Shown piece by piece: positions 31,962 through 38,170 of a stretch of DNA of 38,170 bases. Made by a program: the position numbers and the translations under genes. The stretch is taken from contig JABDGP010000031.1 of NCBI GenBank assembly GCA_013285945.1, positions 1 to 38,170 of the forward strand, read 5' to 3'. This stretch comes from Bacteroidota bacterium. GTDB taxonomy: Bacteria; Bacteroidota; Bacteroidia; Cytophagales; Cyclobacteriaceae. A model generated the notes under the pieces. That model saw only the letters and a program-made list of their open reading frames with translations. It did no database searches and was not told the origin of the DNA. How positions within the stretch are numbered: the first letter of the stretch is position 1; each line of letters starts with the position of its first letter.

Positions 31962-32561
31962 TTAGTTTCTGGTTTTCTCTAAAAAGTTTTTCAATTTATC
32001 GCCGCCTTTGTAATCAGAAGCATCGCGGAATTTTTTTTCAGGCAACGTGTTCCACAAATCTTTTTCTTCGGCGGAAGTGAACCGGATTTTGCTTTGCTCG
32101 ATCGCCCAAACATTATATACTATTTTCCCTTCGCCAAATAAATTCTTTGCAATAGTCAACGCTGCTTCCGGAGTACCCGCTTCGACATTCCCTACATGCA
32201 CATGCTGCTTGCCACGCTTGATGAGATGATAGATTTCAAAAACTTTCTTTTCTGATGATGCAGCGTTTGCAGTAACGAGTTCATAAACACTTTGATTTCC
32301 CTCAGTTGTTGGTGAAGTAAAAACGTTGCCGGTATTTACTACATAAATTGAAGTGCAAGTGAACCTCCTGGTAAATGTTTCTTTCGCCAGCACATAAGCC
32401 ATTTCCAGATTTGGTGCGTGTATACTTCCCTCGTGTTGAAAAGGCTTCCCGGCTTTTGATTCGACAAAGACTTCATACGTTCCAAACTGATCGAGCGCTT
32501 GTTTCGCATTGGTGGCTCCAAGCTGAGGCAGGCGTTTCACACGGGGGTCAAGCGACTGCAT
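31962..32561 (-). CDS. paaB: 1,2-phenylacetyl-CoA epoxidase subunit PaaB, with apparent internal duplication
   Basis: 199 residues, about twice the roughly 95 residues of E. coli PaaB. Residues about 27-88 (TYEVFVESKAGKPFQHEGSIHAP...TRRFTCTSIYVV) match PaaB well. Residues about 108-170 (VFEIYHLIKRGKQHVHVGNVEAG...YNVWAIEQSKIRFTS) repeat the same pattern: aromatic-Glu-hydrophobic start, K-x-GK, HxG, an AxxxAK..F helix, and a closing FTS. PaaB bridges the PaaAC units in the epoxidase. ATG at 32561, 39 nt after the PorU stop, with a TATATTTA box at 32585-32592. No paaA precedes it. Identity of the first half is firm; duplication is my reading of the alignment. Confidence 0.88.
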   Translation of the reverse strand: MQSLDPRVKRLPQLGATNAKQALDQFGTYEVFVESKAGKPFQHEGSIHAPNLEMAYVLAKETFTRRFTCTSIYVVNTGNVFTSPTTEGNQSVYELVTANAASSEKKVFEIYHLIKRGKQHVHVGNVEAGTPEAALTIAKNLFGEGKIVYNVWAIEQSKIRFTSAEEKDLWNTLPEKKFRDASDYKGGDKLKNFLEKTRN

Positions 32562-32600
32562 AAATATGTCTTTTCATTCGGTTTTAAATATAGCGGTTTA

Positions 32601-35600
32601 TTATTTTGCGAGTATCAGCTTTCCGCTTTGTGATACTGTCTTTCCATTGGCACGCACTGTAAGATGGTAAATCAAGATCCCGTCTGTGCGATTGCCCTGT
32701 GCAGCATTCCAGTGCAATTCATTATTTCCAATATAAAACCCGCTTACGTCTTTCAGACCAAACTGTTGAATCAATTGCCCTTCGAGAGAATAAACCTGCA
32801 ACGAAAAGTCATCGGGCAACACATTGCCAGAGAGAATGAATCCAAAATTAAAAATGTCGCCGGAGGGATTTGGATATACCGATTGTAATGAAAGCGTGGT
32901 TTCATTCTTGACATTGAAAGTCACTTCATAAGGAGTTGTACCACTTGGGTTTCCGCTGTCGTCAGTACCATTGACTTGCAAAGTATAAGTGCCTTCGGAC
33001 AAATTGTTCGGCTTAAAGACAGTGGTGAAATCTGCTTTGGCCGATGCCGGTGTCCACTGCACGTCACTTCGACTAAAACTTATTCGCTTAAAAGGGCAGT
33101 TGTTCGTATCGCACGGATAGCTAAGAAAAATATTCAAGTGAGTAGTATCGGTTATAAACAAGAACTGATTGTCATCGTGTAGTTTAATATTTATTGAAGG
33201 GCTTGGCGAGACGTAATCACCATTCTGAAGATAACGACCATCAACAGTTACATCCAATGCTGGCCCGGAATGATCAGCAAGTACATTTAAGTAACTCGCC
33301 AGATCGATTACATTGTTTTCATAATATTGTTCGGGCTGGATTTTCGGATTGACAAAAACGTTTATGCTGTTGAGCCCCGTCTTTCCTCTGGTATTTACGA
33401 CAAGCGAAAAATCGGTGGTATCACCAGGAGAGGGTGCTTTTATTTTGAAGCTGTTAGTTTCTTTGATCGCCTTGCTGATGGTTATAACTTCTGTGCTCAC
33501 TTGCAGGGAATCGGTAAATAATTTTGATGAAATGTTGGTGAATCCATAAGACGCGGTGAAAGGCTGCCCCTCCTGTACCGTTTGTGTTGATAACGATCCC
33601 TGATAAAATAACAGCCCGTCCGCAACCGATTCATAAAATACAAACCAGTTTTTCAGTTGCACAGCCGTGAGGTTTACCGGATCTTGCATATCAAGTTCAA
33701 CTTTCAACTGTGGGTAAAGAACAGGATCGATAAAAGATAAATCAAGACTGCCGGTAATACCCGACTGAATCAAAGTCTCTTGTCCGCTGAGTGAAACTCC
33801 ATATATAGAATAGCTAACCTGGTCAACAGCCTCAACGGAACTTGCTTGTGCTGAGAACTGCACCCATTTTTTTGCAGGACCGATCGTGGAAGACTTTACA
33901 TTGCCCGAAGAAAAGCGCCCTGTAATAGTGGCGTCAACAGCAACGTCTTGTGAAGTTGCAGGAGTATTTGATGTTCGATAAAACCTGGCACTTCCGGAGG
34001 TGGCTCCTTTTTTTGCAAAAATGATTACGGGCTCACCGTCTTGCAGTGTGGTGATTTGAGAATTGCTGATGCCAAGAGAGTTCAGTTTCGTGAGGACATT
34101 GGCTGACCATGAAGAAAAGACGGGATTACCAACGGCATAGAGTACTACTGAATCGTTCGGCTGAATGTTGTCTACGTATTGCAGAAGGTCATCACCATTT
34201 CCTGTTTCTACTTCGGTGGAAAGAAAGCTGTTGATGACTGACGGCTGTAGTCCGCATCCCCGCTGGTCATTCAGATAAAAACTTATTCCCGGATAGGGTG
34301 TTGCCGTTGCCTTGTTAAAAGCGACTAAGTTGATCGTGTTGTTGCGACAAGGCACCTGAGCACTTACATTATATTCCGAACCATCAATTTTAATGGAAGC
34401 ACTGGTGTAGGGGGACGCACTATTTACACCGATCGACTTTACATCAACCGAGGCGACCGTTTGAATGTAGTTTAATTTTTTTGAAACAGGATTAGCATTG
34501 AGGTTTGTAAATGCGTTTGTAGCGACTTGCGGAAATTTGGTTTGTGCCCAACCCTCTGGACTATTTCCAATATATATAAATGACGAAACAGACCAGTTCG
34601 AACTATCTGTTGCGTTTTGCTTCACAGGCTTTGTTCGCCAATAATAAACAACCGAATCGGTGGGGAGCAAATTAACGGCAGCCTTGGCCAATACTTTTCC
34701 AGATACCGTTTGTTTGACAACAAATGCACTGCTGAATGAGCTTGCCGTATCCATTTGAACTAAAAAATTCCGTTGAGATCCAAGCAGGTCGCCATCCTGA
34801 AAAAGTAAATTGATTGAAGTTGAGCCGACAATTCCAAAAGGAGGAGGATAGAGATTAAGTGTGCCGTTAGACGGAATGAATGCGTTAAGTGTAGCGGAGT
34901 TGTTGGCTTTACTAATTTCTTTAATGGTATTCGATGGATCGATTACAACCGTGAAGAGATTGTTGCCAAACCCGTTGACGTTACCTTTCCGGATGGTGAA
35001 TATGAGGGTGTCATTATACAATACCGGCGAGTAAATGGAGTCATAAGTTTGATTCGAATTGTCATTGAAGGTGCGAACCACCTGAATTTTCATTGGCTTA
35101 GTACTTGAGGCGCCAAGATTTTTTATAATCATTTTAACAGCGAATGAATCAGTAAGCGATGTAATAGGGCTGCCGTCAAAAGAAGTCAGTGAGAGAGAAC
35201 CATTATCTACTGAATAATCGGGTAGGGCAGTACCAAATAGTTTCAGGGCCGGGTCACCTGCCAATACCATTTGCTGTACCTGCGCTATGGAGTAAATATC
35301 ATTGGAAGAAGTTGCAAGATATCGTCGGGTCGTTTCTTTCTGGATGTCGCCAATTCCTTCTTTAATAAATGTAGAGTCGGCAAAACCAACCTGATAAAAC
35401 AGGGTTGAGTATTCTTGCAGGTTATTGGAGAATCCGAAAGAAGTACCTGCAATAAAATTGCGTGAGCCAATACCTGCAGCAAGCATCCAATCTTCACTGA
35501 AGGTAACTCCATTGGAGAAAATGGTACCGGCATTACAACCGTTTACCAGAAATACTGGGTATTTGCCTGGATTGTTATAACCCAGCGTTGGGTCGTCAAC

Positions 35601-37535
35601 GTTGCCAATGTCAATATCTATTGTGCTCGAAGAAGAGTGGCCAAAAAAAGTCACCAGGTTTACACCTTGATTCACAATAGGCGCAACATTAATTTTTTGT
35701 ACTCCTACATCTTGCTTTGATTCGGTAGTGACGTGGCCACCTAAGTACTGACCTTCTGCAATTTGTTTGAAGCCATTCACAATCTGCAAAAACTCGGCTA
35801 ATTCACTGGCATCGGTAGAAGAACTGCCACCTCCACTTAAATGCAATATTTCTTTTGCCCATGGCTGAAGAGGCTGTGCCTCCAATTCTTTTACCTTATT
35901 AAGATAGGCCGCAACTTGCGATGATGTGGTTGCGGTAAGTCTGCCAGTTGGCACGGATGGACCATAAGTTGTTCCGTTTAGACCCGCGGTATATGCAATG
36001 TCACCTCCGGGGTAGCCAGCCGATGGGAGTAAGTCCAGAAACTCATTTACTGCCAACGGCTTTCGTGCGTATGGTGAATAGGTGATGTCACGGCCTTTGC
36101 CTACCAAAAAAAGATAGCTGAGATTTCCCTGCGCCATGAACTTCATAAAACTGTAAATCCCCATCGGAGAAACTTCGCCATAGTTGAACTGATTGTAGAG
36201 CTGATCGATGGTGACAATTAAAGTATCATAACCTCCACCAGCGGTTGAGGCACGATAGGCAGCATAAGCTTGCACCGGATTTGAATACGATAGCGCCGGT
36301 TTCATCAACGCTCTATTAGTGATGATAAGGAAATTTGCTGCTGACGGATTGATCTGCCGGAATGCAACCGGAATAATGGACGGTGTAAAAAATTCACTTG
36401 AAACAAATAAATCTCTTGTTACCGATGTAGCGGGTACAATGGCACTGAAAGGAGAAGTTGAGTTAGGGAGAATTCTAGTAATATTTTGAAGGCTGGTAAT
36501 GTCCCACAATTTAAGTGCGGCAGCAGCATTGTTAATCACCACATTAGATTGTCCGCCCGGATTCGCTGCGAGCTGAAATTCTTTTTTTGTAACTGCGTTG
36601 AAATCAAAACTTTGAGGGAATGTAAGTTTCAGATAGGAGATACTCGCTTGATAGCGATTGGTGGTAGTGCTTTGAGCAACAAGACGCACGACCATCTTTC
36701 CATCAGCTCCTATGTCACTCCAATTCAAATCAGAGGTAATAAGAAATGTTTGGAATTCAAAGAAGGTGGGTGATGCAAGTAATCGAAGTGAGCCCGTATT
36801 AGCGCCCACGTAAATCTGCATGGAATGAGATACATCATCGCGACCGACCAAAAGCAATTCCAGCTTGGGATTGCCGGCGGTTGTTACTCCATTCGTTACC
36901 GAGTCTATAGTATAATCAACCAATTGCCCTTGTTGCAATGCCACGCCTGTCCATCCTTCACCCTGATCGAAGTAGGTAGATTGTATAAGGTCACTTGCCG
37001 TAAGGCCAGCGCTATACTGGTCATGAATTACAAATAGCCGCTGTGTGTATTGATAAGTTTCAGCTGGCAGGCTATTTACGTTTACCAACTGTACAGAATC
37101 CATTCGCTGACCACGTGGGGGCACGAAATTGTAGGTCAGAAAATAGGCGGTAGTGTCAGAATAAAGATTGTAATACTTGTGCGGCTGCAAAGATGATGGT
37201 TTGTACAGGCTGCTGTCTAGCGTGCCATCATTCTTTTGACCATAAAACTCTATATAGTCCGATGTGTTAAAGACGGCATCGGCCTGCCCTTTCACATAAA
37301 TGGATTGCTCCTGGCCGTGGTGAAAAAGCTGAATAAAACGCGGGTCTACAGTATTTACAGGAAAGCCTGCAGCCTGCAAATTGGCGTAACTAAGCCTGTA
37401 AATGCCATTCCGTGCTACAGGAATTTTGAAATATTGCTGTGAGAAATTGATCCAATTGTTGGTGTATTGGGCAGCTGCCGAAAGGGGTATTAATAAAAGC
37501 AGATAAAAAACTAAAGACTTCACCCTTCCCATCAT
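32601..37535 (-). CDS. porU: Type IX secretion system sortase, PorU/PorU2-type (C25 peptidase)
   Basis: 1644 residues with a signal peptide (MMGRVKSLVFYLLLLIPLSAAAQ). A gingipain-like C25 caspase-fold domain is centred near residues 400-770; the catalytic dyad is His633 (TFFGHSSSST) and Cys667 (FLVNGCNAGT), spaced as in gingipains. The following beta-rich region includes CARDB-like modules (KNLGASSTKPMKIQVVRTF; SLQVSTEV...NSFKIKAPSPGDT). The C-terminus is a type A sorting domain (SLQSVYPNPSGDIFNFGF). PorU removes the sorting domain of type IX cargo at the cell surface and attaches the cargo. It is longer than Porphyromonas PorU (1158 residues) and has no porV neighbour, so it may be the PorU2 paralogue. 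A -7 box lies at 37559-37566. Confidence 0.92.
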   Translation of the reverse strand: MMGRVKSLVFYLLLLIPLSAAAQYTNNWINFSQQYFKIPVARNGIYRLSYANLQAAGFPVNTVDPRFIQLFHHGQEQSIYVKGQADAVFNTSDYIEFYGQKNDGTLDSSLYKPSSLQPHKYYNLYSDTTAYFLTYNFVPPRGQRMDSVQLVNVNSLPAETYQYTQRLFVIHDQYSAGLTASDLIQSTYFDQGEGWTGVALQQGQLVDYTIDSVTNGVTTAGNPKLELLLVGRDDVSHSMQIYVGANTGSLRLLASPTFFEFQTFLITSDLNWSDIGADGKMVVRLVAQSTTTNRYQASISYLKLTFPQSFDFNAVTKKEFQLAANPGGQSNVVINNAAAALKLWDITSLQNITRILPNSTSPFSAIVPATSVTRDLFVSSEFFTPSIIPVAFRQINPSAANFLIITNRALMKPALSYSNPVQAYAAYRASTAGGGYDTLIVTIDQLYNQFNYGEVSPMGIYSFMKFMAQGNLSYLFLVGKGRDITYSPYARKPLAVNEFLDLLPSAGYPGGDIAYTAGLNGTTYGPSVPTGRLTATTSSQVAAYLNKVKELEAQPLQPWAKEILHLSGGGSSSTDASELAEFLQIVNGFKQIAEGQYLGGHVTTESKQDVGVQKINVAPIVNQGVNLVTFFGHSSSSTIDIDIGNVDDPTLGYNNPGKYPVFLVNGCNAGTIFSNGVTFSEDWMLAAGIGSRNFIAGTSFGFSNNLQEYSTLFYQVGFADSTFIKEGIGDIQKETTRRYLATSSNDIYSIAQVQQMVLAGDPALKLFGTALPDYSVDNGSLSLTSFDGSPITSLTDSFAVKMIIKNLGASSTKPMKIQVVRTFNDNSNQTYDSIYSPVLYNDTLIFTIRKGNVNGFGNNLFTVVIDPSNTIKEISKANNSATLNAFIPSNGTLNLYPPPFGIVGSTSINLLFQDGDLLGSQRNFLVQMDTASSFSSAFVVKQTVSGKVLAKAAVNLLPTDSVVYYWRTKPVKQNATDSSNWSVSSFIYIGNSPEGWAQTKFPQVATNAFTNLNANPVSKKLNYIQTVASVDVKSIGVNSASPYTSASIKIDGSEYNVSAQVPCRNNTINLVAFNKATATPYPGISFYLNDQRGCGLQPSVINSFLSTEVETGNGDDLLQYVDNIQPNDSVVLYAVGNPVFSSWSANVLTKLNSLGISNSQITTLQDGEPVIIFAKKGATSGSARFYRTSNTPATSQDVAVDATITGRFSSGNVKSSTIGPAKKWVQFSAQASSVEAVDQVSYSIYGVSLSGQETLIQSGITGSLDLSFIDPVLYPQLKVELDMQDPVNLTAVQLKNWFVFYESVADGLLFYQGSLSTQTVQEGQPFTASYGFTNISSKLFTDSLQVSTEVITISKAIKETNSFKIKAPSPGDTTDFSLVVNTRGKTGLNSINVFVNPKIQPEQYYENNVIDLASYLNVLADHSGPALDVTVDGRYLQNGDYVSPSPSINIKLHDDNQFLFITDTTHLNIFLSYPCDTNNCPFKRISFSRSDVQWTPASAKADFTTVFKPNNLSEGTYTLQVNGTDDSGNPSGTTPYEVTFNVKNETTLSLQSVYPNPSGDIFNFGFILSGNVLPDDFSLQVYSLEGQLIQQFGLKDVSGFYIGNNELHWNAAQGNRTDGILIYHLTVRANGKTVSQSGKLILAK

Positions 37536-37558
37536 GTTTTCCGAATAGATACGAATGG

Positions 37559-37566
37559 CAAAGATA
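37559..37566 (-). promoter_or_regulatory. Candidate -7 promoter element of porU
   Basis: TATCTTTG on the minus strand fits TAnnTTTG and ends 23 nt before the porU ATG at 37535. It lies in the 48-nt gap after the HNH gene. A -33 TTTG is not evident at the expected distance. Confidence 0.45.
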
Positions 37567-37583
37567 CGGTAACTAGTAAAACT

Positions 37584-38135
37584 TTACGCTGATTTCATTT
37601 CAAGAAACTCATCCCACTCATTGTGATTGGACCCGGTGACATCACGCAAGAAGAGCGCATAACTTGGTTTGAATGGCTTGCGCTTCATGTGCATGCCAGC
37701 TTCTTCAGGCGTATAATCGCCTTTCTTGGCATTGCATTTTTTGCAGGCCGTAATCAAGTTGCCCCAAGAATGTGGGCCGCCACGCGAACTTGGAATAATA
37801 TGGTCGAGAGTTAAATCGCGGCGGGTACCACAATACTGGCACTCTTGGTTGTCGCGCTTAAAAACATTTTGACGGGTGAGCGTTACTCCTTTATAAGGTG
37901 CATGAACATACCTGTTTAGCCGGATTACCGATGGCATTGGGTAAGCATGGGTGACGGTATGCAGCTTGTGACCGTTGGCCGAACGAACCATTTCACTTTT
38001 GTTCAGGTAAACCAAAATAAAGGCCCGTTCCACAGAGCAAACCATCAGTGGGCTAAAATCCTGGTTAAGTACCAAAACACGGCTATTCACGTTGTTAAGA
38101 TAAAACCAATCTTTGGTTAAAGCAACGGGGTTCAC
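37584..38135 (-). CDS. HNH endonuclease family protein
   Basis: 183 residues. The HNH nuclease fold is plain: CQYCGTRRDLTLDHIIPSSRGGPHSWGN (zinc CxxC, then DHI-P, Gly-Gly, and Asn), closing with CKKCNAKKGD. The N-terminal RVLVLNQDFSPLMVCSVERAFILVYLNKSEMV is conserved in a widespread chromosomal Bacteroidota group that is not linked to phage. No ATG start is available: the longest frame begins with GTG at 38135, overlapping the TGA of the upstream gene. An in-frame GTG at 38090 would give MNSRVLVLNQDFSPL, closer to homologues as I remember them. Both starts are possible. Function beyond predicted nuclease activity is unknown. Confidence 0.9.
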   Translation of the reverse strand: MNPVALTKDWFYLNNVNSRVLVLNQDFSPLMVCSVERAFILVYLNKSEMVRSANGHKLHTVTHAYPMPSVIRLNRYVHAPYKGVTLTRQNVFKRDNQECQYCGTRRDLTLDHIIPSSRGGPHSWGNLITACKKCNAKKGDYTPEEAGMHMKRKPFKPSYALFLRDVTGSNHNEWDEFLEMKSA

Positions 38136-38170
38136 TGTTTTCGGTTATCGATTTCCTTCATCGCTTCATC
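38132..38170 (-). CDS. C-terminal end of an upstream gene (partial)
   Basis: The last 12 codons of an open frame entering from the right edge (DEAMKEIDNRKQ, then TGA). Its stop overlaps the GTG at 38135, the arrangement expected for translationally coupled genes. The fragment is too short to identify the product, and the frame could be fortuitous. Confidence 0.35.
   Translation of the reverse strand, partial: DEAMKEIDNRKQ

Overview
The window reads as a chromosomal segment of a Bacteroidota bacterium, most likely in or near the Cytophagales. The evidence is a type IX secretion sortase (PorU-type, with its own C-terminal sorting domain), a transketolase split into two subunits, a bacterial GH3-fold acyl-adenylase, a SerB-SerA fusion, and several genes preceded by the phylum-typical promoter -7 element TAnnTTTG close to the start codon. 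Gene density is high and most genes lie on the minus strand. No gene-free stretch exceeds 300 bases; the longest are 2176-2401 and 15443-15661. I saw no rRNA, tRNA, CRISPR array or insertion sequence.

Layout. 1-5050 (minus): a truncated FabF (edge of window) behind a TetR regulator whose promoter spacer is a perfect inverted repeat; pcm; transketolase C- and N-terminal subunits, with a possible 28-residue membrane peptide encoded between them on the plus strand; and a Bcp-type peroxiredoxin with a lysine-rich, histone-H1-like tail. 5063-9530 (minus): an M23 peptidase, an FAH-family hydrolase and a SerB-SerA fusion, closely spaced. 9694-11415 (plus): an M3 oligopeptidase. 11417-12485 (minus): a yceI-marR unit with a 26-bp perfect palindrome in its promoter region and a terminator between the two genes. 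12646-15442 (minus): TrmN6, LhgO and a class II glutamine amidotransferase. 15662-18170 (plus): a YfiR-like periplasmic protein and a HAMP-GAF-coiled coil-PAS membrane sensor with no output domain, closed by a strong terminator. 18347-20177 (minus): a secreted MsrA and an unrecognised lipoprotein.

20322-26931 (minus): a small glucan-utilisation locus with a LacI regulator, a GH31 alpha-glucosidase, an SLC45-like MFS transporter, a VOC protein and a CBM48-like/esterase protein. 27039-31159: YggS, divergent GH3-family and LysE-family genes, then QueA converging on LysE. 31202-38170 (minus): PaaC and a PaaB that appears internally duplicated (paaA, D and E are absent here), the large PorU-type sortase, an HNH endonuclease and the last codons of another gene.

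Most of the window is housekeeping or ordinary accessory metabolism. The items most worth a second look are the output-less YfiR/sensor pair, the duplicated PaaB, the two visible autoregulatory circuits (TetR-fabF and MarR-YceI), and the small ORF between the transketolase halves. I found no clear defence or mobile system.
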